This document shows, one piece after another, positions 55,209-63,000 of a stretch of 64,000 nucleotides of DNA. The stretch's first letter is position 1, and each line of letters begins with the position of its first letter. Made by a program: the position numbers and the translations under genes. The notes beneath the pieces were generated by a model that was given only the letters and a program-made list of their open reading frames with translations, made no database searches and was not told the origin of the DNA. The stretch is from the NCBI RefSeq assembly GCF_026016465.1, contig NZ_CP100390.1, positions 434,001 to 498,000 of the forward strand, written 5' to 3'. Source of the DNA: Alkalimarinus alittae. Its GTDB lineage: Bacteria; Pseudomonadota; Gammaproteobacteria; Pseudomonadales; Oleiphilaceae.

Positions 55209-55520
55209 TTAGGCTCGCTCAGAAGCGAAATTAAGCGGTTGGTTTAGTACTTTTTCATATAGAAAGGTTAGTGCTTCTTTGGCTTGGTTTATTTTTGCTC
55301 TCGAAAGGCCTATTTGGTTAGCGAGATAACCTAGAAACTCTTTAACGTTGTTCTCTGGTAATGATGCAGGGTTCTTCAAATCATTAAAGAATATATATTG
55401 AGTAATCCAGTGCTGATAAGTTTGTTCGGTGCGGATATTGAATTGTTGCTTTCTAACGATCTTTCGAACTTGCTGTAACAACCCTGATTGGCTCTGATCT
55501 AATGCCTCTGCATTATCCAT
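55209..55520 (-). CDS. Stand-alone phage integrase N-terminal SAM-like domain protein
   Basis: This 103-residue protein consists of the N-terminal core-binding (SAM-like) domain of integron or phage tyrosine recombinases: LLQQVRKIVRKQQFNIRTEQ, YQHWITQYIFFND and VKEFLGYLANQ. Then it ends; no catalytic domain with the Arg-His-Arg-Tyr residues follows on either strand. AAGGA precedes the ATG, so it is probably translated. It may be a remnant of an integrase gene or a repurposed DNA-binding domain. No attachment sites or integron repeats were seen around it. Confidence 0.78.
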   Translation of the reverse strand: MDNAEALDQSQSGLLQQVRKIVRKQQFNIRTEQTYQHWITQYIFFNDLKNPASLPENNVKEFLGYLANQIGLSRAKINQAKEALTFLYEKVLNQPLNFASERA

Positions 55521-55702
55521 GACGAGTAATCCTTTTTGAGTTTTTATTCTAATTATTCAGATTTTGCGCGGATTCTATTACAAAGCTATGACAGTTGCAA
55601 AAAATCTAGGTGGGATTATTGGCGAGTGTTAGGTACGAGAAAATGTTGGCGCCAGAAAGCCTTCTTTTTGCATAAAATGTGAGCGCTGGCGCCGTAGCAG
55701 TA

Positions 55703-55975
55703 TTAGCCGTTTTTAGACTTTAGCTCTTCAATACGGTTAATGTAGTTCTGCATTGCTTCTTCAGATGACTGGCCCTTACACGCTTCCCAAGCGGTATATT
55801 TTGCACGATTAACAAAGTCCATCATCCCCGGCTTTTTGCCGCTTACATCACCTTCAGATGCTTGCTTAAAAAGTGCATACATCTCTAGCTTAAGTTCATT
55901 TGAAGGTTTGAAATCACCTTCAGCGTTTTGAACATAGTTTACGCACTCTTCGAACTGTTGTTTTAAGTCGCTCAT
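55703..55975 (-). CDS. Acyl-CoA-binding protein (ACBP)
   Basis: This 90-residue four-helix protein of the ACBP family, common in eukaryotes and found in some bacteria, binds long-chain acyl-CoA esters in the cytosol and protects or ferries them. The family core is visible: the Tyr and Lys of MYALFKQASEGDV, the Pro and Gly of KKPGMMDFVNRAKY and AWEACKG. AGGGAA precedes the ATG. It stands alone. A role in lipid handling would fit the nearby hotdog-fold protein, though they face opposite directions. Confidence 0.92.
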   Translation of the reverse strand: MSDLKQQFEECVNYVQNAEGDFKPSNELKLEMYALFKQASEGDVSGKKPGMMDFVNRAKYTAWEACKGQSSEEAMQNYINRIEELKSKNG

Positions 55976-56231
55976 TATTATTCCCTACGGTCTATGGATG
56001 TATTTGAAACGTGTATAAGTAAACGCAGCATAATTATAACCTGATAGTCTGACCTGCGACAGTGGCATTGTTTGCCGAAGGCTAGCGTTGATCTGGTCAA
56101 TGAGAACGGTTCAGATCAACGTCTTCGATTGCCGCTAATAATTGCAGTAACCATGTTCTTTTTGTGATTGGTTAAAAATGGGTTACCCTAGCGCCCGAAT
56201 TTTTAGATAACGATACGGTAGGGTATTTAGT

Positions 56232-56723
56232 ATGAGTAAGAAAAATAAACTTAATGGGATTGTGACCAAAATTAATGCGCTACCTGAATTCGTAAGAGTT
56301 AAGGCGTTAACAACGTTTTTTGGCAAAGTGGTTAAGTACACGGGTACAACGGGCATTAAAGTTGAAGAATTAACTGAAACGCGTGCGGTGGTGACACAGA
56401 AAAATAAGAAGTCTGTGCAGAATCATATTGGTTCAGTTCATGCTGTTGCGTGTATCTTGATCGCTGAGTCTGCGACGGGTTATTTAGCGGGTATGAATGT
56501 GCCAGATTCATCTATTGTGGTAATAAAGACCATTAAGGCTGATTACGTTAAGCGTGCCAAAGGCGATATGAAAGCGGTTGCTACCATAACGGATGAGCAG
56601 GTTAAATTGATGCAATCTCAGGAAAAAGGGGAAACCACCGTTAAAGTGACGGTAACAGATGCAGATGGCAAAGAACCTGTATTGATGGAAATGGTTTGGG
56701 CCTGGACACCCAAGAAGCGTTAG
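56232..56723 (+). CDS. DUF4442 hotdog-fold protein
   Basis: This 163-residue protein matches the DUF4442/YiiD-like hotdog-fold family, relatives of acyl-CoA thioesterases. Typical features are NHIGSVHAVACILIAESATG near residue 68, where the helix of the hotdog starts, and the strands KTIKADYVKRAKGDMKAVATI. A thioesterase activity is plausible but the catalytic residues of this family are not established. It lies divergent from the ACBP gene and convergent with the sortase-system kinase. Confidence 0.75.
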   Translation: MSKKNKLNGIVTKINALPEFVRVKALTTFFGKVVKYTGTTGIKVEELTETRAVVTQKNKKSVQNHIGSVHAVACILIAESATGYLAGMNVPDSSIVVIKTIKADYVKRAKGDMKAVATITDEQVKLMQSQEKGETTVKVTVTDADGKEPVLMEMVWAWTPKKR

Positions 56724-56743
56724 TCACCTCGATGCAACAAAGC

Positions 56744-56786
56744 GGAATCAGGGGCCATCGGCAATATAGATGACCTTCCTGATTCC
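56744..56786. terminator. Inverted repeat between hotdog gene and pdsS
   Basis: GGAATCAGG (56744-56752) and CCTGATTCC (56778-56786) are perfect 9-base arms separated by 25 bases, between two convergent genes. No U-tract is present, so this is a modest terminator call. Confidence 0.4.
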
Positions 56787-56840
56787 CGACGTTCTCCTTT
56801 CGTCACGGTTACGGGGATTAACGCCCACTATTCTATATCG

Positions 56841-58958
56841 TTAGTGAATCGGCAGGCGAACCTCAAAACAAACGCCACTTTTATCGTCAAGATTATAGGC
56901 TTCGACGTTGCCGCCATGATAATCGGTAATGAGCTTAACGATTACTAATCCTTGTCCCATATGACCTTCTTCTTTTTGGTCGCCTCTCACTGAAATAAAT
57001 GAACTGAAAATCTCACGCTGCATTTTTTCTGGAAGTAATGGCCCTTCATTGCTCACCGATAACGAGTAGTAACGAGGGTGAGAGTTGAGGCTGATCGAAA
57101 TCTTGCCACCCTTCGGGGTAAAATCTTTGGCGTTATCGACGAGCTTGTCCATTAACTGGGCAATTAATTCGGGGGCGCCAGATAAGGGTCTGGCTTCTGG
57201 GCTTACTTGGATTTCAATTAGGTGGTGAGTGAGCAAGCATTTAAATGCTTCTCCAGTGCTTTGCACGACATCTGTTAGGTTAAATGTTTCTTGTTCAGTA
57301 TTCACAATACTTTTTTCGAGTCTTGAGGCTTCACTCATTGACTGGATGATGAGGCTAAGTCGCTTAGTGCCTTCATCTGCTCTTTGTAAGTAGGTGCTCA
57401 CTTCGTCTAAATGATCCGCCACAAAAAGCTGCTCGTTAATTGATAGGTTCTCTATTGAGGAACGAACGATCGCAAGAGGGGTTTTGAGCTCGTGAGAGAG
57501 CTTGCGTGAGAAATTTTCAAGGTATTCTGTGTAGTTGGTCACCTCTTGGTGCATCGCTGCAAAGCTACGTGAAAGGTCGCCTAATTCGTCTTGCGTGCGT
57601 GAGGGTAAGAATGCCTGCTTGATACGGCCATCATCACTGATCGAGGTATCAATTTGGTTACGCAGCCGAGTGACTCGCCATGATAGTAGTGATGAAAAGC
57701 CTAACAACACCAACACAATTAATAGGACGACCGAAAAACTGATCGCAATTAATTTAACCATTGCGCTATCTGAGAGTGAGGCAATCGCATCAGTGGTTTG
57801 CTCTACCAGAATGACGCCCTGAGCGGTTGAGGCTATAGGGTTTGAGGTTGTGGGGTTTGAGGCTGACACGTTGAGCGTAATAGGGTATGCGGCCGCAATA
57901 ATCGCCTGATGATTAATGGGGTCATGAAACCAGTCGGTGGTAGCCTGATTCTTTAATGCTGTCCGTATGGCCTGGTTATTACGCTGACCTGAACGAGTTT
58001 GAGGCTCGGCATCTGCTGGCTTTTGCTGGCCTAAGACGGCTTTAAACAATGAGAGTAATATTTCGCGCGCGAGCGAGTCGAACTCACCTTGCTGCCAAGG
58101 CGCGCTATAGGTCTCTTCGTTTGTTTGCCCAACTTGCGCGATGATCCAGTGATTTTTGTCTACAAAGCTGATGCGGGTGAACGCTCGTTGATAGGGCTCA
58201 ATAAGAGATTCTAATTCGTTGAGGCGGTGGATCACGATAGGTAGCCTCCTGTGTTCTTCTGGAGGTGTAACGCCAGACCAAATTGGCTGAGTTGATAAGT
58301 CTGAGGCCTTGGCTATGGTAAAACCAAACCCTTCTTTAATGCGGGATAACGGCATCTCAAGCTCGATTTGATAGCCTTTGTGAGTATCCTGCCAATATCC
58401 TCGTAACGCATTATCTTTAATAAAGTCTCTGCTCCCGCTGCGCGTGAGTAAATCAACGGGCCCTGGTGCAATGGGGCTAGTAAGGGTGTCGATTACTTGG
58501 CCTTCAGATGTCGAGAATTTTAGTATTAAGTGATCGCTATTCTGCATATCCCGTTTGCCGGGATTTCTGTAACGAGTGTTCGCGGTATCGACCTTAATAA
58601 ATAGATAAAAGCGCTGTCCGTGAACACCTGCTTGATAGCTGACCGATAGGTCCTGATTGGTGCTGTTAAGGTGATTTAGATCTTCAGCAGCGGCTCTCCA
58701 GTCGTCGAAATACCCGTCTAAAATAATCGGCGCAGGTAACTTGAAGGCATAAATAGGTTGGTAGCCTTTTACCGGGTGGTCGGGCACGTCAATAGTAGTT
58801 GTCGATAACTGTCTGGCAATCAGTTTTGCATGTTGGCTTAGGTTTGTTAGCTGGTTTTGCCGTAAAGTTTGCTCCAACTCCTGTATGAACAGATAGCCGG
58901 CCCAAGGGATAAGCAGGGTGAGTAAGCTAATCAAAAATAGTTGATGGCGTAATCTCAA
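56841..58958 (-). CDS. pdsS: Proteobacterial dedicated sortase system histidine kinase PdsS
   Basis: This 705-residue kinase matches the architecture of the kinases found only beside class GN sortases. It has a membrane helix at about 7-25, a large periplasmic part (about 26-400), a second helix at about 405-428, HAMP, HisKA with the His near residue 489 in SRKLSHELKTPLAI, and a HATPase domain with LMDKLVDNAKDFTPKGG. The periplasmic region contains APIILDGYFDDW, the opening motif of CBM9-like sugar-binding folds, so it may sense a glycan. It starts with TTG at 58958 after AAGGGGG. It follows the regulator gene and is divergent from the sortase genes. Confidence 0.9.
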   Translation of the reverse strand: MRLRHQLFLISLLTLLIPWAGYLFIQELEQTLRQNQLTNLSQHAKLIARQLSTTTIDVPDHPVKGYQPIYAFKLPAPIILDGYFDDWRAAAEDLNHLNSTNQDLSVSYQAGVHGQRFYLFIKVDTANTRYRNPGKRDMQNSDHLILKFSTSEGQVIDTLTSPIAPGPVDLLTRSGSRDFIKDNALRGYWQDTHKGYQIELEMPLSRIKEGFGFTIAKASDLSTQPIWSGVTPPEEHRRLPIVIHRLNELESLIEPYQRAFTRISFVDKNHWIIAQVGQTNEETYSAPWQQGEFDSLAREILLSLFKAVLGQQKPADAEPQTRSGQRNNQAIRTALKNQATTDWFHDPINHQAIIAAAYPITLNVSASNPTTSNPIASTAQGVILVEQTTDAIASLSDSAMVKLIAISFSVVLLIVLVLLGFSSLLSWRVTRLRNQIDTSISDDGRIKQAFLPSRTQDELGDLSRSFAAMHQEVTNYTEYLENFSRKLSHELKTPLAIVRSSIENLSINEQLFVADHLDEVSTYLQRADEGTKRLSLIIQSMSEASRLEKSIVNTEQETFNLTDVVQSTGEAFKCLLTHHLIEIQVSPEARPLSGAPELIAQLMDKLVDNAKDFTPKGGKISISLNSHPRYYSLSVSNEGPLLPEKMQREIFSSFISVRGDQKEEGHMGQGLVIVKLITDYHGGNVEAYNLDDKSGVCFEVRLPIH

Positions 58959-59024
58959 GATGAAGCCCCCTTAATCATGGGGGGCGTGTCGGCGTCTACA
59001 ATGGCGCTAATGATGATAGAACAA

Positions 59025-59726
59025 TTAAGCTTCATCGAGTTTCCAGCGATAACCCATGCCGTAGGCTGTTTGAATACTATCAAAGGAATTATCAATTGCT
59101 GTAAATTTTTTACGAATGCGTTTGATATGTGAGGTAATGGTATTGTCATCTAATACCGTGTTGGCAGCATCCATCAATTGAGTCCGATTTTTTACGTGCC
59201 CTGGGTGCTTTATTAACGCGTGAAGCATCCAAAACTCTGTAACGGTTAGGTCAATGAGGTGAGATTTCCAGGTAACGTTCATGCGGTCAACATTAACCGC
59301 TAATGAGCCTCGAGAAAGCTGTTCTTCATGCTTTTGTACCTTGCTTTGCATGGCTTCTACGCGCCTAAAAAGCGCGACAATTCGCGCCATCATATGAGGT
59401 AACGTAATATCTTTAGTGAGATAGTCATCGGCGCCTAGTTTAAGGCCGAGAATTTGATCAAGTTCGCTATCCCTTGCTGTCAGAAAAATCATCGGTAGTT
59501 CTGGCGACTTAACTCTGAGCTGGCGACATATCTCAAAACCACCCTCAACGTCATCACCGAGCCCAACGTCAATAATAACAAGATCTGGCAGGGCATTTTC
59601 AAAGTGTGCTAGCGCATCAAATCGATTGTCAAAGTCCACCACGTCATAACCGTACTTTGTTAAGGCATCACAATAGTTGGCGCGTATCGCGGGTTCGTCT
59701 TCTATGATGGCTATTTTTCGTTTCAT
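59025..59726 (-). CDS. pdsR: Proteobacterial dedicated sortase system response regulator PdsR
   Basis: This 233-residue OmpR-type regulator has a receiver with E9, D10, phospho-acceptor D53 (LVIIDVGLGDD) and the Lys of YLTKDITL, and a winged-helix domain (about 140-230) with LTVTEFWMLHALIKH and the recognition helix TITSHIKRIRKKF. Its place between the kinase and the divergent sortase target identifies it as the dedicated regulator of this system. It presumably binds the 299-base gap to control the target and sortase. The kinase starts 66 bases downstream. Confidence 0.9.
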   Translation of the reverse strand: MKRKIAIIEDEPAIRANYCDALTKYGYDVVDFDNRFDALAHFENALPDLVIIDVGLGDDVEGGFEICRQLRVKSPELPMIFLTARDSELDQILGLKLGADDYLTKDITLPHMMARIVALFRRVEAMQSKVQKHEEQLSRGSLAVNVDRMNVTWKSHLIDLTVTEFWMLHALIKHPGHVKNRTQLMDAANTVLDDNTITSHIKRIRKKFTAIDNSFDSIQTAYGMGYRWKLDEA

Positions 59727-60025
59727 TGTTTATTGGGCTCTTGGTTTCAAGTGCGGCTTAATCTAAAAAATTGCTTGCTAAGGTGATGATTATTAAAGCA
59801 TGACTGAGCCTGTTCGACTATCCCCGAGAGAAGGTTTGCCATAATTCATCACATTTCACCTTAACATCTTCACTTTTCATCCGCTGAATCGACGTTTTTG
59901 ATTGCTGTAATGAGTCCTAAGAATACAAATCAAAATATGAAGCGGTTTGTCACGCCCGTCTTCGGGGCAATGACAAACGTTTCTGAATGGATACTAGCAA
60001 AACGTCATAATAAGAGGGCTGGAAA
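59727..60025. other. Divergent promoter region of the sortase system
   Basis: This gap separates pdsR from the target gene. It contains ATTTCACC (59853-59860) and a second TTCAC (59869-59873) with a 14-base period, a possible tandem site for the OmpR-type regulator, but the match is short. A plus-strand reading frame inside it overlaps the target gene in another frame and is not supported. Confidence 0.4.
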
Positions 60026-62416
60026 ATGGGACTTATCGTTACGGGTGATCAATTCGGAGTTGAGCGTAGCAAAGATGACGCTATTCAGGCGAATGTTGTA
60101 GCAAATTGGCGGAATGCTAGGTTGCAAGACATGCTTATGGTTGTCGCTTTATTACTGTTGCTATTGGGCTATAGTCTTTCGGCGCAAGCATTTACCGCGA
60201 GGGATACGGGGAATGAGGTAACCCTAGATCAAGTGGAAAGCGGCCGTCTGCTATGGAAGCCGCTAGTGCAAGACTTACACGCGGGCGCTACGAATACGGC
60301 AACGAACGTCATGCGATATAAGCCCGCGACGCTGCTAGAAGAAGATGTGACGATTAATGTGTCGGGTTTAATCTTAACGGCTACGCTAAAGCAGCGTTTT
60401 AAGAATGATAGCAATGAGTGGCTTGAAGCCGTTTATGTCTTTCCATTACCTGAAAATGCAGCCCTTTATCAGATGGAAATGAGGGTGGGCGACCGGCTAA
60501 TCAAAGGCCAAGTGAAGGAAAAATCCCAAGCTAAAAAAATCTATCAGAACGCAAAAGCAGAAGGAAAAAAAGCCGCATTAGTGGAGCAGCACCGGCCCAA
60601 CTTATTTACCAATAACATAGCCAATATTCCGCCTGGAGAAACCATCGAAGTGATGCTCGAATACAATCAGGTGATTCGTTATGACCAAGGTGAATTTGAA
60701 TTGCGCTTTCCCTTGACGACTACGCCTCGTTATTTCCCTGGGGTGGCGGTTTCCGAAAATGGCCAGCGTGAAAACGTATCAATGGATGAAGCGTCGGCTG
60801 AAACCATTGCCCACCATATCAACCTGCAAAACCCTTCAACGGCTATTGATACATCGACAGGGTGGGCGTTACCGACGACTCAGGTGGCAGATGCTCATCA
60901 GGTCTCACCGTTTACTATTCCTCTAGCGTCGATGCCTGTTGATACGCATAAAGTCACACTAACCGCAGAAATAGATGCCGGCTTTCCTATCGACGGTGTG
61001 AGTAGTTTAAGCCATCAGGTTGAGGTTCTGCCAGCAAAGAGCGGATATCAGATTGCACTCAAGGATGGAAAGAGCCCTATGGATCGTGATTTTGTGTTGA
61101 CTTGGAAACCTCAGGTTGGCGCAGAACCCAAAGCCGCGTTGTTTACTGAAGAGTGGCAAGGCGAGCGCTATTCGTTATTAATGGTGGTGCCGCCGCAACA
61201 ACTACCAGAAGAAATGGTGTTGCCGCGTGAGCAAGTATTTGTCATTGATACCTCTGGCTCTATGGGCGGCGAATCTATTCGACAAGCAAAAGCATCGCTA
61301 GAAAAGGCATTAATGAATCTTAGATCAAGCGACCGCTTTAATGTGATTGAGTTTAATAGCTATACCCATTCATTGTTTCAACATTCGGTGCCTGCGAGCC
61401 AAAGCAACATAAATGAGGCGCGTAATTACGTTAAAAACTTACAAGCCGACGGGGGAACTGAAATGGCCTCGGCTTTAACTGCAGGGTTCTCCGGTTCTAT
61501 TTATCCTGGCTATCTTCGTCAGGTAATTTTTATGACAGATGGTAGTGTTGGCAATGAACGTGCGCTTTTTAATCAAATTGAGCGCGAACTGGGTGACTCA
61601 AGGTTGTTCACGATTGGCATTGGCTCAGCACCGAACAGCTACTTTATGAGGAAGGCCGCTGAGTTTGGTCGAGGTAGCTTTACCTATATCAGTAACCTAA
61701 ATGAAGTCGAGGTTAAGTTAAAAAAACTATTTGATAAATTAAGGGCGCCTGTATTGAGTAATTTGGCGATGAACCTTGTTGATGATCGTGGGGGAGTGGC
61801 GACGACGGGCAAAACAAACCCAGCGGAAAGCTACCCAAATAGAATCAGTGACCTTTATTTGGGCGAACCACTGATACAGGTGATTAAGCATACTAAAAAC
61901 GGATCAATGATTAATTTGTCGGCTAACAGTGTAGGGATGTATCAAAGCCAAACGCCACTTTGGACGCAGTCTATTAATCTGCAGGGCGCTAAGCAAGCAA
62001 AAGGTATCGCAACTTATTGGGGGCGGCAAAAAATTGAATCATTAATGGATTCAGGTTCTCTTGTCAGTGATGCTGATAATCAAGCGCAAGCTAAAGTGCG
62101 TCTGCGAGATCAGGTGATTGAAGTTGCTCTAAAGCACCACTTAGTCAGTCCTTATACTAGCTTAGTCGCTGTTGAAGAGGTTATTTCACGTCCAGAGGGG
62201 GCAGGGCTAAACAAAGCGGCTGTTCCACAATTGTTACCTAAAGGAAGCACGCAGAAAATGGCCCGCTTTCCTCAAACCGCGACCTCATCTCAACTGTATA
62301 TGTTGGTTGGCTTTTTAACCTTGATGCTGGGGATGGGAATGATTTTCCTGAATAGCGCTAGAGCGCCTTTTAGTAAGCAAATGATGGGTGCTCAATCCAG
62401 TGCGATGAGCCAGTAG
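60026..62416 (+). CDS. Marine proteobacterial sortase target protein (VIT-VWA)
   Basis: This 796-residue exported protein is the substrate of the adjacent sortase. After a signal-anchor (about 36-54, ending SAQA) comes a VIT domain (about 75-200, like inter-alpha-trypsin inhibitor heavy chains) and a VWA domain with the metal site DTSGSMGG starting at residue 408 and MTDGSVGNE downstream. The C-terminal sorting signal has FPQTA at residues 748-752 (62267-62281), a hydrophobic helix of about 18 residues and a basic tail beginning NSARAPFSK. The motif differs from LPxTG but fits the LPxTA-like signals of this system. The tail is unusually long. GAGGG and GGAAA lie upstream of the ATG. Confidence 0.93.
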   Translation: MGLIVTGDQFGVERSKDDAIQANVVANWRNARLQDMLMVVALLLLLLGYSLSAQAFTARDTGNEVTLDQVESGRLLWKPLVQDLHAGATNTATNVMRYKPATLLEEDVTINVSGLILTATLKQRFKNDSNEWLEAVYVFPLPENAALYQMEMRVGDRLIKGQVKEKSQAKKIYQNAKAEGKKAALVEQHRPNLFTNNIANIPPGETIEVMLEYNQVIRYDQGEFELRFPLTTTPRYFPGVAVSENGQRENVSMDEASAETIAHHINLQNPSTAIDTSTGWALPTTQVADAHQVSPFTIPLASMPVDTHKVTLTAEIDAGFPIDGVSSLSHQVEVLPAKSGYQIALKDGKSPMDRDFVLTWKPQVGAEPKAALFTEEWQGERYSLLMVVPPQQLPEEMVLPREQVFVIDTSGSMGGESIRQAKASLEKALMNLRSSDRFNVIEFNSYTHSLFQHSVPASQSNINEARNYVKNLQADGGTEMASALTAGFSGSIYPGYLRQVIFMTDGSVGNERALFNQIERELGDSRLFTIGIGSAPNSYFMRKAAEFGRGSFTYISNLNEVEVKLKKLFDKLRAPVLSNLAMNLVDDRGGVATTGKTNPAESYPNRISDLYLGEPLIQVIKHTKNGSMINLSANSVGMYQSQTPLWTQSINLQGAKQAKGIATYWGRQKIESLMDSGSLVSDADNQAQAKVRLRDQVIEVALKHHLVSPYTSLVAVEEVISRPEGAGLNKAAVPQLLPKGSTQKMARFPQTATSSQLYMLVGFLTLMLGMGMIFLNSARAPFSKQMMGAQSSAMSQ

Positions 62417-62427
62417 GGGGAGTGAAG

Positions 62428-62988
62428 ATGAAAAAGTGGATTCTGTTGATGACTGTGGGTGGGCTTTTATTTGGGATGGGAGGCGCTATTCAACTTAAAG
62501 CGGTTGCCGCACAATGGATGCTTGAATATGCTTGGCAAAATACGCTTGATCACCATCAACGACAGAAACCATGGCCTTGGGCTGATATATGGCCTGTTGG
62601 TAAGTTACAGCTAGGCTCCGCTGACTCGATGATAGTCCTTGATAGTGTGAGTGGGCAGGCATTGGCATTTGGACCAGGCCGAGTGCCAGGCACAGGGGGA
62701 ACAGAGCACAAAGGCTTGACGGTCTTGGCTGGACATCGAGATACACATTTTAGTTCGCTTAAAACACTAAAAATAGGTGATGAAATATCTGTGCAAGACA
62801 CCAATGGTGTGTGGCGCGTTTATACGGTCTCTGAGATCGACATTATAAATACTGAAACACACATGATCGATCTCACAGAGGATACACAAGCCTCGCCACA
62901 GTTGATGCTTGTGACCTGCTACCCGTTTGATGCGATTCAAGCGGGAGGGCCGTTGCGCTATGTGGTCACGGCTAATGAAGCTGTCTAG
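62428..62988 (+). CDS. Class GN sortase
   Basis: This 186-residue cysteine transpeptidase would cut the target at its FPQTA signal and join it to an amine acceptor in the envelope. The N-terminal membrane helix (about 4-24) is followed by the sortase barrel with His103 in LAGHRDTHFSSL, Cys164 in LVTCYPFD and Arg177 in PLRYVV, the complete catalytic set. I chose the ATG at 62428 because GGGGGAG lies at ideal spacing; a GTG at 62422 is too close to it. It starts 12 bases after the target gene, so the two are co-transcribed. No other sortase or target is present. Confidence 0.94.
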   Translation: MKKWILLMTVGGLLFGMGGAIQLKAVAAQWMLEYAWQNTLDHHQRQKPWPWADIWPVGKLQLGSADSMIVLDSVSGQALAFGPGRVPGTGGTEHKGLTVLAGHRDTHFSSLKTLKIGDEISVQDTNGVWRVYTVSEIDIINTETHMIDLTEDTQASPQLMLVTCYPFDAIQAGGPLRYVVTANEAV

Positions 62989-63000
62989 CGTAGGGGGATA

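Noticed and set aside
55209-55520. Functional integron
   Set aside because: No catalytic integrase domain, attI or attC sites and no gene cassettes nearby.
59898-60101. Plus-strand reading frame before the sortase target
   Set aside because: It overlaps the true target start in another frame and lacks recognisable features.
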